This document shows positions 1 through 8,280 of a stretch of DNA of 16,780 nucleotides, one piece after another. Below the pieces are notes generated by a model. It searched no databases. It was not told the DNA's origin and saw only the letters and a program-made list of their open reading frames with translations. The stretch spans positions 1 through 16,780 of the forward strand of contig DATMNI010000371.1 of assembly GCA_035570275.1 (NCBI GenBank), written 5' to 3'. This stretch comes from DATMNI01 sp035570275 (GTDB lineage Bacteria > Acidobacteriota > Terriglobia > Bryobacterales > Bryobacteraceae). A program made the translations under genes and the position numbers. Numbering within the stretch: position 1 is the first letter of the stretch; each line of letters starts with the position of its first letter.

Positions 1-1227
1 GCTCTACAGGCTCAATGGAAGAACGATCAGCAAACCCTGCGCAAGCAGCGGGACATGCGCGCCGAGATCGACCAGGTGAAAGTCGAGATCGAGCAGGCGG
101 AGAGAGCTTACGATCTGAACAAAGCGGCCGAGCTGAAGTACGGCAAGCTTACCTCTCTCGAAAAGCAGCTCGAGGCGCAGAAGCGCGAGACCACGCTGCT
201 TAAGGAAGAAGTCGATGAAGAGGATATCGCGCAGGTGGTGAGCCGGTGGACCGGAGTTCCGGTGACCAAGCTGATGGAGGGCGAGGTCGAGAAGCTGATT
301 CATCTGTCCGAAGAACTGCATAAACGCGTGGTCGGACAGGATGAGGCCGTGGATGCGGTTGCAGATGCTGTGATGCGGGCTCGGGGTGGCTTGAAAGATC
401 CCAAGCGGCCGATTGGGAGCTTTTTGTTCCTGGGGCCGACGGGAGTCGGGAAGACGGAGCTGGCGCGAGCGCTGGCCCAGTACCTGTTCGATGACGAACA
501 CTCCATGATCCGGATCGATATGTCCGAGTACCAGGAGAAGCACACAGTGGCGCGGCTGATCGGGGCGCCGCCGGGATATGTGGGCTACGAGGAAGGCGGG
601 CAGTTGACGGAGACGGTGCGGCGGCGGCCGTACGCGGTGGTGCTGTTCGACGAAATCGAGAAGGCGCACCACGACGTGTTCAACGTGATGCTGCAGGTGC
701 TGGACGATGGGCGGTTGACCGACGGGCAGGGGCGCACGGTGGATTTCCGGAACACCATCGTGATTATGACTTCGAATGTAGGGAGCCAGCGGATATTGGA
801 GTATCACGGCGGATTTGAGGGTGCCGGTTTTGAACGGATGAAAGAGGCGGTGCTGGAAGAGATGCGGGCTCAATTCCGGCCGGAGTTTCTGAATCGGGTG
901 GACGAGCTGATTGTGTTCCATTCGCTATCGGTGGAGCATCTCAAGCAGATTGTGGAGATTCAGTTGGGCAGACTGCGGGCGCGGCTGGCGGACCGGCATA
1001 TCACGCTGCAGTTGACGGATACGGCGCGGGCGAACCTGGTGAAGACGGGATACGACCCGAATTACGGTGCGCGGCCGCTGAAGCGGGCCATCCAGAAGAA
1101 GATCGAAACGCCGCTGGGCCGGCTGCTATTGAAGGGCGAGGTTCGGGACGGGCAGAGGCTGGTGGTAGACGCGGATGGGGAGACGGGTGAATTAAGATTC
1201 CGGACGGAGGCGGCGGCGACGGCTTAG
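1..1227 (+). CDS. clpB: ClpB disaggregase, C-terminal part (5' end outside window)
   Basis: ATP-dependent chaperone that works as a hexamer with DnaK to pull polypeptides out of aggregates in the cytoplasm. The open frame runs in from the left edge, so 408 C-terminal residues are seen, roughly the last half of a usual 850-870-residue ClpB. The first ~65 residues are charged and helical and fit the end of the coiled-coil middle domain. The motif VVSRWTGVPV marks the linker into the second AAA+ domain (D2). The D2 Walker A is GPTGVGKT (bases 433-456), the pore loop GYVGYEEGG lies near 574, and the Walker B VVLFDEIEKA is at about 637. The arginine-finger segment FRPEFLNRVDE lies near 880, followed by the D2 small domain with GARPLKRAIQ. 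An internal ATG at 55 is not the start, because homology continues upstream of it. ClpA/ClpC are less likely: there is no IGF/IGL-type ClpP-binding loop, and the middle-domain remnant fits ClpB. Confidence 0.95.
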   Translation, partial: ALQAQWKNDQQTLRKQRDMRAEIDQVKVEIEQAERAYDLNKAAELKYGKLTSLEKQLEAQKRETTLLKEEVDEEDIAQVVSRWTGVPVTKLMEGEVEKLIHLSEELHKRVVGQDEAVDAVADAVMRARGGLKDPKRPIGSFLFLGPTGVGKTELARALAQYLFDDEHSMIRIDMSEYQEKHTVARLIGAPPGYVGYEEGGQLTETVRRRPYAVVLFDEIEKAHHDVFNVMLQVLDDGRLTDGQGRTVDFRNTIVIMTSNVGSQRILEYHGGFEGAGFERMKEAVLEEMRAQFRPEFLNRVDELIVFHSLSVEHLKQIVEIQLGRLRARLADRHITLQLTDTARANLVKTGYDPNYGARPLKRAIQKKIETPLGRLLLKGEVRDGQRLVVDADGETGELRFRTEAAATA

Positions 1228-1275
1228 AACGCCCTTTCAGAAGTTCGTCAGAGTATCGGGAAACCGCTTGCTCAC

Positions 1276-1350
1276 GCGCGCGGCTCCGATTTATGTGCGC
1301 GGCTCCGATTTATGCGCGCGGCTCCGAATTATGCGCGCGGTTCCGATCAG
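1276..1350. repeat. Four 19-bp tandem direct repeats in the clpB downstream spacer
   Basis: The core ggctccgat recurs at 1282, 1301 and 1320 and as ggttccgat at 1339, giving an exact 19-bp period. The units are flanked by cgcgcg runs. They lie in the 230-bp spacer between clpB and the next gene. Because 19 is not a multiple of three the repeats shift frame, so they are unlikely to be coding. Each unit carries an ATG (ttatg/ttATGcgcgcg), which creates spurious starts. No terminator with a T-tract and no confident promoter is visible in the rest of the spacer (1228-1457). Confidence 0.85.
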
Positions 1351-1457
1351 AGCCGCGACGGTTACGGAGCGGGGGTGCCAGGAGGCGTGCTGCGCAGTCC
1401 GCAATACCGAAGTGTTGTGAGCGCCACTTGGGACAAGAACGTGCAAGTGTACCCGGT

Positions 1458-2243
1458 ATGGAAACAGTGGCAGGCGTTTTTCGGGATTCTGAATCGGCAC
1501 GACGTGCCGCGGGCGATTTAGGGCGCGCGGGTTTCCCGCGGGACCAGGTTAACCTCCTGTTGCCGGGCGCGACAACGCAGGAAGTTCACTCCATATCGAC
1601 GTCGGACACCGAACAACCGGGTGTGGGCGGAGCCATTGGAGGCGTGCTGGGCGGCGCCCTCGGGTTGGCCGGAGGGTTCGAGTTGGGTGTGGCGGCGACG
1701 GCGCTGATTCCCGGCGTCGGACCCGTAGTGGCGATCGGGGTGGCCGCGGCGGCCCTGCTCGGCGCCGGCGGAGCGACGGCCGGCGCCATGCTGGGAGAAG
1801 CGGCTGACGACAAGAGCACCGAGGGCGTGCCGTCGGACGAGGTCTTCTTTTACGAGGATGCGCTTCGGCAAGGAAGATCGCTGGTCGTCTTGCTGGCCAA
1901 GAGCAGCGCGGAAGCCAAGAGCGCCCACCGTTTGCTGGCGGCCGCGGGAGCGGAAAGTCTGGACGCGGCGCGGGAGGATTGGTGGCTTGGGCTGCGCGAC
2001 GTGGAGCAGGAACACTACCGTGCGTTGGGGCACAACTTCGAGTTGGACCAGGACGCGTACCGGGCCGGCTTTGAATCGGCACTGCGCACGGAATGCCGCG
2101 GAAAATCGCTGGAAGAGTCGGCGGACTGCTTGAAATGGTGGTATCCGGACACGTGGGATTCGGAGGCGTTCCGGCACGGGTTCGAGCGTGGGCTGGAGCA
2201 CTGGAAACGGCAGGGTGTGAGCACGGCGGGAAGCGCCGGCTGA
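1458..2243 (+). CDS. Glycine-zipper protein with N-terminal stress-protein-like domain
   Basis: A 261-residue protein. Residues 1-35 (METVAGVFRDSESARRAAGD and following) look like the N-terminal fold of the YflT/general stress protein 17M group, in which a short beta strand is followed by a helix handling a residue-pair repeat. Residues ~55-115 are a glycine-zipper stretch (GGAIGGVLGGALGLAGG, then an Ala/Gly-rich hydrophobic run), suited to membrane insertion or helix packing. A second alpha/beta piece follows (SLVVLLAKSSAEAKSAHRLL). The acidic, aromatic C-terminus has two similar motifs, LDQDAYRAGFESALR and WDSEAFRHGFERGLEHW. The frame is open from 1293, but the start at 1458 is chosen because family-like sequence begins there and the upstream part is repeat-derived. 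No Shine-Dalgarno sequence precedes it; TTG at 1428 is an alternative. Function unknown; a stress role is inference from domain resemblance only. Confidence 0.75.
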   Translation: METVAGVFRDSESARRAAGDLGRAGFPRDQVNLLLPGATTQEVHSISTSDTEQPGVGGAIGGVLGGALGLAGGFELGVAATALIPGVGPVVAIGVAAAALLGAGGATAGAMLGEAADDKSTEGVPSDEVFFYEDALRQGRSLVVLLAKSSAEAKSAHRLLAAAGAESLDAAREDWWLGLRDVEQEHYRALGHNFELDQDAYRAGFESALRTECRGKSLEESADCLKWWYPDTWDSEAFRHGFERGLEHWKRQGVSTAGSAG

Positions 2244-2248
2244 TGAAC

Positions 2249-2293
2249 CACAGGCAGGAATGCCTGTGCTACGGCCGGAATGGTTGTGCTACC
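2249..2293. repeat. Hairpin plus imperfect 20-bp direct repeat between convergent genes
   Basis: CACAGGCA (2249-2256), loop ggaa, and TGCCTGTG (2261-2268) form a perfect 8-bp stem between two convergent genes, so it may act as a bidirectional terminator, although no T-tract follows. The segment ggaatgcctgtgctac (2257-2272) recurs as ggaatggttgtgctac (2277-2292). The second copy supplies the TAG stop of the minus-strand lipoprotein gene. Similar short hairpins are, from memory, scattered in Solibacter-type genomes; this was not checked. Confidence 0.55.
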
Positions 2294-2918
2294 GCATGGT
2301 TTCGAGGTAGGTGCCGAGGCTGGCGTCAACGAAGACGGAGAAGCTTGAGGTGCCAACGGACTCGCCCCAAACGACGCGCCAGGCGGGGTCGGGGAACTTG
2401 TTGGTCTTTTCGAGCAGGATGGTGATCGGCTTGCCAGGGCTCTTCTTATCGTAATCGGCGGCCTTGCTCTTGGGTTCAGACATGGCGGTATGGTACGCCT
2501 CGTCGCTGTCTTTCTTTACCGCCGCGATGAGGAACGGAGTCGCCACGCCACGGGGACCGGACCAGGATTCTTCGGGGCCGGCAAACGCGCCCTTGTGCAG
2601 ATTACCCTGCGATTCCACGATGGAGTAGGAATAGGACCGGGATTGGCTCTTGGAGGCCGATACGAACGTGGCCTGCCACGCGGCGGCTTTTCCAGGGACC
2701 TCCTGCGTAAACTCGCTGATGCGGATGCTCATCAACTGCAGAACCTGGGCGTCCGAGGCCCAGGTACGAGCCATTCCGAACATCCGGTAAAGCGCCGTTT
2801 CACCGGTGACCGGCTCGAGTTTTTCGGGCTCTTTCTTGGCGGTTGTGGTCGGCGTTTCGGAGCAACCCGCCAGCATCAGGAAGAGAGCGCTGCCAATGAT
2901 CAGTGGGAGTTTTCGCAT
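2289..2918 (-). CDS. Small secreted lipoprotein of unknown function
   Basis: A 209-residue protein starting MRKLPLIIGSALFLMLAGCS. A basic n-region and hydrophobic core end in the lipobox LAGC, so signal peptidase II cleavage before Cys19 and lipid anchoring are expected. A Thr/Lys/Pro-rich linker (SETPTTTAKKEPEKLEP) follows, then a globular part with several short beta-type segments and the C-terminal AWRVVWGESVGTSSFSVFVDASLGTYLETMR region. The open frame extends upstream to 3032, but the start at 2918 is set by the signal peptide. I do not recognise a family. The terminal segment resembles small beta-sheet domains such as PepSY-like folds, but this is too weak to name. It is divergent from the TPR gene (101-bp spacer) and convergent with the glycine-zipper gene. 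Confidence 0.8.
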   Translation of the reverse strand: MRKLPLIIGSALFLMLAGCSETPTTTAKKEPEKLEPVTGETALYRMFGMARTWASDAQVLQLMSIRISEFTQEVPGKAAAWQATFVSASKSQSRSYSYSIVESQGNLHKGAFAGPEESWSGPRGVATPFLIAAVKKDSDEAYHTAMSEPKSKAADYDKKSPGKPITILLEKTNKFPDPAWRVVWGESVGTSSFSVFVDASLGTYLETMR

Positions 2919-3019
2919 ATAGATCGTGCTTATTCTATCAGCAGTTTGAACCGCTGTATCGGCAGTTAACAACCGGGTGGCGCGATTGGTGGGATAATGA
3001 TAAGCAATCGGAGGCCGAT
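2919..3019. promoter_or_regulatory. Divergent intergenic region, presumed promoters both ways
   Basis: These 101 bp separate the divergent lipoprotein and TPR genes and must hold both promoters if each is transcribed separately. Rightward, GATAAT (2993-2998) is a 5/6 match to a -10 box with TTAACA (2966-2971) upstream, but the 21-bp spacing is long. Leftward, TAGAAT (2937-2932 on the minus strand) is a 5/6 match with no good -35. A good Shine-Dalgarno GGAGG (3010-3014) lies 5 nt before the TPR start. The promoter boxes are weak evidence. Confidence 0.3.
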
Positions 3020-4348
3020 ATGCGCCCGACATTCTGCGTGAGGGTGATCGTCCGCGTGAGGGTGATCGCGATTGCGGCGGCGGGGATGCTCCTGCAGCCA
3101 GGTTTCCTGCAAACAGGTTTCAGCCAAGCCAGGGGAGGAGCGACGCCGCCGTCCACGGGTGCGCCCGCGACCGGGACGCCATCGATAGGCACCACGACTC
3201 GGCCGCCCACGTCCACCACTACTACCAATCCGAATAACACATCACCGTCGATGCCGACGCCGATTTATGTGAGCGGCCGGGTGATGGTTGACGACGGTAC
3301 ACCGCTGCCGGAGGCGGTGACGATCCAGCGGGTGTGCAACGGCGCCCCACATGCGGAAGGCTATACCGATTCCAAAGGGTTCTTTGCATTTGAACTGGGG
3401 AACCGGAACATGGCAGTCCAGGACGCCAGCGAGTTTGGCGGAGGCGGTATTGGCGGCGGTGGTATGGGTGGCGGTGGTATGGGTGGCGGGGGTTTTGGTG
3501 GGATCGGACAATCCTCGCAGCAATCGACGGCCGGTGGAAGCATGGCGAATTCGAGCACTTATTCGGACCGCAGGTTCGCCAACTGCGAACTGCAAGCCAA
3601 ACTTGCCGGCTACCGGTCGCAAGTGATCAACCTGGGGAACCGGCGGTCCATGGACGATCCCAATGTAGGCACGATTCTGCTGCACCGGGTGGGAACCGCC
3701 GAAGGGAACACGGTGTCCGCGGTTTCGCTGGCGGCTCCGAAGGACGCCAGAAAGGCCTACGATCGGGGCATGGAAGCGCTGAAGAAACAGAAAGCTGAGG
3801 AAGCGCGGAAGGATTTCGCTAAGGCCGTGGAACTGTATCCCAAATACGCCGCCGCCTGGAGCGAACTGGGCAAATTGCAAGCACCGGACGATCCGGAAGC
3901 GGCCAGAAAATCGTTTGGTGCGGCGGTAGAGGCCGACCCGAAGTTTACCGGGCCCTACATGCATCTGGCCGTGCTCGCGCTGCATGAAAAGAATTGGCTG
4001 GAGGTCGCCGAACTTACGGACCGCGTGGTGAAACTGGACCCGTTCGACTATCCAAACGCCTTCTTTTACAATGCCGTGGCCAACTACAACCTGAAGCGCA
4101 TGGAGGCCGCCGAGCAGTCCGCGGTGCAGGCCGAAAAACTGGACACACGCCATTTGATGCCACAAGTCAACCAGTTGCTGGGGATGCTGGCGGCAATCCG
4201 AAAGGATTACACCGCCGCCGCGGCGGCCTTCCGGAATTACCTGAAGATCGCGCCGGATGGGCCGGAGGCCGCCACGGTGCGGTCACAGTTGGTGGAAGCG
4301 GAGAAGATTGTGGCCGGCGTGGCGGAGATGAAACAGCAAGACAAGTAG
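3020..4348 (+). CDS. Secreted glycine-rich TPR-repeat protein
   Basis: A 442-residue protein. The N-terminus (MRPTFCVRVIVRVRVIAIA...) is a basic, hydrophobic export signal, followed by a Thr/Pro/Ser-rich linker (~35-75). Residues ~80-130 have the pattern of a carboxypeptidase-regulatory-like beta-sandwich: YVSGRVMVDDGTPLPEAVTI, then GYTDSKGFFAFELG. A glycine-rich GGGGM loop (~140-160) interrupts it. From ~250 on there are tandem TPR-type helical pairs (AYDRGMEALKKQKAEEARKD, AAWSELGKL, GPYMHLAVLALHEKNW, AFFYNAVANYNLKRMEAAEQ, QLLGMLAAIRKDYTAAAAAF), which usually bind partner proteins. The start at 3020 is preferred over the GTG at 2903 because of the GGAGG site at 3010-3014 and the signal sequence. 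The combination of a beta-sandwich and TPRs is common in Acidobacteriota envelope proteins. The exact role is unknown. Confidence 0.82.
   Translation: MRPTFCVRVIVRVRVIAIAAAGMLLQPGFLQTGFSQARGGATPPSTGAPATGTPSIGTTTRPPTSTTTTNPNNTSPSMPTPIYVSGRVMVDDGTPLPEAVTIQRVCNGAPHAEGYTDSKGFFAFELGNRNMAVQDASEFGGGGIGGGGMGGGGMGGGGFGGIGQSSQQSTAGGSMANSSTYSDRRFANCELQAKLAGYRSQVINLGNRRSMDDPNVGTILLHRVGTAEGNTVSAVSLAAPKDARKAYDRGMEALKKQKAEEARKDFAKAVELYPKYAAAWSELGKLQAPDDPEAARKSFGAAVEADPKFTGPYMHLAVLALHEKNWLEVAELTDRVVKLDPFDYPNAFFYNAVANYNLKRMEAAEQSAVQAEKLDTRHLMPQVNQLLGMLAAIRKDYTAAAAAFRNYLKIAPDGPEAATVRSQLVEAEKIVAGVAEMKQQDK
3437..3496 (+). repeat. In-frame 15-bp repeat encoding GGGGM/GGGGI/GGGGF
   Basis: Four contiguous 15-bp units (3437, 3452, 3467, 3482) encode GGGGI, GGGGM, GGGGM and GGGGF. 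The period keeps the frame, so copy number can vary by slippage without breaking the TPR gene. Confidence 0.85.
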
Positions 4349-4351
4349 GGC

Positions 4352-4537
4352 TTGTGGGGCAGGTTGCTAACCTGCGGCGGATTGGTAACCCGCCTGCCGG
4401 GCGAGGACGCGCTGCTGATGTTTTATGTGAAACGGCCGTCCCAAGAGTACGCCTTTCCTGTGTCGTCGGCAAGGGCTGTTTAAAGCAAGCCGCAGGCGGA
4501 TTGCCAATCCGCCGCAGGTTAACAACCTGCCCCACAA
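4352..4537. repeat. REP/BIME-like palindromic element, long form
   Basis: Two arms in inverted orientation, 4352-4401 and about 4491-4537, flank a ~90-bp centre. Each arm contains two mini-hairpins in a row: GCAGGTT-nnn-AACCTGC and GGCGGATT-nnn-AATCCGCC-like (the left arm has variants such as attggtaaccc). The element fills nearly all of the gap between the convergent TPR gene and ctaF, so as RNA it could terminate transcripts from both sides. The same arms recur at 9137-9248. No transposase gene is in the window; if mobile, it would need to be moved in trans. Confidence 0.88.
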
Positions 4538-4550
4538 ACCCGATGGGTAA

Positions 4551-4850
4551 TCACTTTCCCGGCACGCCCGTCCAGCCGCGGGTGGCGAAATCGCTGAGGG
4601 TCAGCACCAGCAGGATACCAAGCCACATCAATCCGCCTAAGACTACCAGCTTAGTGAGCTGATTACTGTGGCGGAGGTGCATGAAGAACAAAGACACCAG
4701 CAGCATCTTGACGGTGGCGATGCCCAAGGCAGCCACGACGCTGAAGGCGCCGAGAGGCTGGTAAGCGACCCAGGTAGTCAGGCCTGTAAGAGAAAGCAGC
4801 GCCAGCAGCACCGCTAGGTAAGTCTTGATGGAATCGATGTGTCCGGTCAT
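4551..4850 (-). CDS. ctaF: Cytochrome c oxidase subunit IV (bacterial type)
   Basis: A 99-residue membrane protein with three hydrophobic helices (about 9-28, 35-57 and 67-88). It matches the prokaryotic subunit IV family in size and in the segment TVKMLLVSLFFMHLRHS. It packs against subunits I/III of the oxidase and has no redox centre. It is the last gene of the operon, 15 bp after ctaE, with a GGAG site 6 nt before the ATG. The palindromic element follows its stop. Confidence 0.9.
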   Translation of the reverse strand: MTGHIDSIKTYLAVLLALLSLTGLTTWVAYQPLGAFSVVAALGIATVKMLLVSLFFMHLRHSNQLTKLVVLGGLMWLGILLVLTLSDFATRGWTGVPGK

Positions 4851-4865
4851 GCTTATCTCCGTCAG

Positions 4866-5589
4866 CTACTTCCCCAGGTGGCGGTCAATCAGGTAAAGCA
4901 GCGGGAACAGGAAAATCCAGATTACGTCGACGAAGTGCCAATAGAGGCCGGCTACATCAACGGGCGTGAAGTAAGTGGCGGAGTAAGTGCCCTTCTTGGC
5001 CTGCCAGATCAGGAACGATAGGATGCCCACGCCGATCACCATGTGCAGCGCGTGCAAGCCAGTCATGGCGAAGTAGAGCGAAAAGAACAGTTGGGCGTGG
5101 CCCTGCTGATCTGGCGGCAGGCCCTCCAGGTGGAAGGCGGCCTGGCCCGGGATGTGGTGCTCGTCGAACTTCTCCTTCCACTCGATGGCCTTCACTCCGA
5201 GAAAAACGCCGCCGAAGAACAGCGTCAGGATCAGCAGGAGGATGATCATGTTGCGCTGGCCCAGTTGACCGGCGCGCACGGCCATCACCATGGTGAAACT
5301 GGATAGCAGCAGGACTCCGGTGTTGATGGCGCCGAGCACCGCGTTAAGGCTGCTGCTGGCCACGGCAAAGACCTCGGGGAACGTGCGGCGGTAGACCGTG
5401 TAACAGGCGAACATGCCGCCGAAGAACATGATTTCGGTGATGAGGAAGAGCCACATCCCCAGCGTGGAGGCGTCCTTCTGCTGTTCGGCGGTATTGAACT
5501 GCTCGCGCAGGTCCAGGGTTTCCGCGTGAGCCTCGTGAACTGCCGCGTGAGCTTCGTGACTGGACGCCTGAGCCTCGTGACTGGTAAGG

Positions 5590-5597
<8 letters not shown>
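4866..5597 (-). CDS. ctaE: Cytochrome c oxidase subunit III
   Basis: A 243-residue membrane subunit of the caa3 oxidase with five predicted helices (about 46-66, 84-107, 115-137, 170-196, 218-238), the short five-helix form rather than the seven-helix mitochondrial form. Family signatures are GMWLFLITEIMFFGG, FLGVKAIEW, TGLHALHMVIG and the C-terminal GLYWHFVDVIWIFLFPLLYL. It binds no metal and stabilises subunit I and its proton uptake. The start is TTG at 5597, overlapping the ctaD end by 8 bp and preceded by a 10-base Shine-Dalgarno match. The first 26 residues carry an unusual run of HEA-type repeats (SHEAQASSHEAHAAVHEAHA), seen here as an extension before the first helix. Confidence 0.95.
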
Positions 5598-7215
<1,618 letters not shown>

Positions 7216-7221
7216 AGATTC

Positions 7222-8274
7222 CTATTGTTTCGCGGGCGCCGCGCCCGGTGCGCTTTTCTTGCCTGCCGGAGCTTTACTCGCCGGCGCCTGGTTGCCCGGA
7301 GCCTGGTTGCCCAGAGCTTGGCTGCCCGGAGCCTGCCCGGCCGCCGGCTTCGGACCTAGCGACCTGACGTATTCCACCAACTGCAGGACCTGCTCTTCAG
7401 TGACCAGGCCCTGGAAGGTGGGCATCACCGGCTCATAGCCCTTGACGATTTTCGCTTGCGGCGAAAGGATAGACTCGCGGATATAAGCTTCGTCGGCCTT
7501 TACCGTGCCGCCGCCCGTCAGTTGCACGGTGCTGCCGAAGACGTTGACCAGGGTGGGGCAGCGGCCCTGGTTGTCGGCCTTGTGGCAGTTATCGCAGGCC
7601 AGTTGGGTAAACAGCTTCTGGCCGTTCTCGGCGAGCGAACCCTCGGTGGCGCCGCCCGAAAGCCATGTCTGGTAGTCCTGCGGCTCCATCACGTAGACCC
7701 ACCCGATCATGCCGGAGTGTTTGGTGCCGCAATACTCGGCGCAGAAGAGATGATACCTGCCGGGCTTGGTGGGCTTGAACCAGGTGGTAGTGTAGCGGCC
7801 GGGCACCACATCCTGCTTGGTGCGGAAGGCCGGCACGAAGAAGCTGTGGATGACATCCTCGGACGTCATGGTGAGCCGGACGGCGCGGCCCAGCGGGATG
7901 TGCAGTTCGTTGATCTCGCGCTGGCCTTCCAGGTGTTCCAGCTTCCACATCCACTGCTTGCCGACGGCGTAGATTTGCATGGCGTCATCGGGCGGCCGGC
8001 TCTCGTCGAAAAAGACGGCGGCGCCCCAGGTGAACATCACCATGGTGAGGCCGAAGGGGATGACAGTCCAGAGAATCTCAAGCGTCATGCCGCCATGGAC
8101 GACTGGCGGCAATTCGTTCTCGGAACGCCGCCGGTATCGGACGGCGAAGTAGAAAATAGCGCCGAAAATCAACAGCGTAAAGAACGTGGCGACCGCCAGG
8201 AGAAAGTACAGGAGATGATCCACCTCGGGTGCGATGGTGGAAGCTTGTTCCGGAAATAGTGGTAAACTTCCCAT
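7222..8274 (-). CDS. ctaC: Cytochrome c oxidase subunit II fused to cytochrome c (caa3)
   Basis: A 350-residue subunit that takes electrons through its own c heme to CuA and on to heme a. Two N-terminal helices (~20-44 and ~65-88) precede the cupredoxin domain. The CuA ligands are His143 (VIHSFFVP) and the CAEYCGTKHSGM loop: Cys178, Glu180, Cys182, His186, Met189. The aromatic patch QWMWKLEH lies at 107-114. A fused class I cytochrome c domain follows, with CDNCH (227-231) and likely axial Met284 (EPVMPTF). The last ~40 residues are Ala/Pro/Gln-rich repeats. There is no cleavable signal peptide or lipobox before the first helix. The start at 8274 lies 6 bp after the sco stop with only a weak Shine-Dalgarno. 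Confidence 0.97.
   Translation of the reverse strand: MGSLPLFPEQASTIAPEVDHLLYFLLAVATFFTLLIFGAIFYFAVRYRRRSENELPPVVHGGMTLEILWTVIPFGLTMVMFTWGAAVFFDESRPPDDAMQIYAVGKQWMWKLEHLEGQREINELHIPLGRAVRLTMTSEDVIHSFFVPAFRTKQDVVPGRYTTTWFKPTKPGRYHLFCAEYCGTKHSGMIGWVYVMEPQDYQTWLSGGATEGSLAENGQKLFTQLACDNCHKADNQGRCPTLVNVFGSTVQLTGGGTVKADEAYIRESILSPQAKIVKGYEPVMPTFQGLVTEEQVLQLVEYVRSLGPKPAAGQAPGSQALGNQAPGNQAPASKAPAGKKSAPGAAPAKQ
7286..7340 (-). repeat. 15-bp tandem repeat encoding the NQAPG-type tail of CtaC
   Basis: Units at 7286-7300, 7301-7315 and 7316-7330, plus a partial at 7331-7340 (gcctggttgcccgga and variants), encode repeated QAPG(N/S) peptides after the cytochrome c domain. The period keeps the frame, consistent with slippage expansion of a flexible tail. 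Confidence 0.8.
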
Positions 8275-8280
8275 CTTGAC

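Noticed and set aside
1293..1457. N-terminal extension of the glycine-zipper gene
   Set aside because: It would translate the 19-bp repeats and Arg/Ala-rich filler; domain-like sequence begins at 1458.
2903..3019. GTG start giving a 39-residue longer TPR protein
   Set aside because: It would overlap the divergent lipoprotein start and bury the signal sequence, whereas 3020 has a GGAGG site at the right distance.
4352..4537. CRISPR array or insertion sequence
   Set aside because: There are only two inverted arms, with no regular spacers, no transposase gene and no terminal-repeat plus ORF structure.
3994..4662. 222-codon plus-strand frame spanning the TPR end, the palindrome and the end of ctaF
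   Set aside because: It overlaps two supported genes in another frame or strand and exists because the palindromic element is open in most frames.
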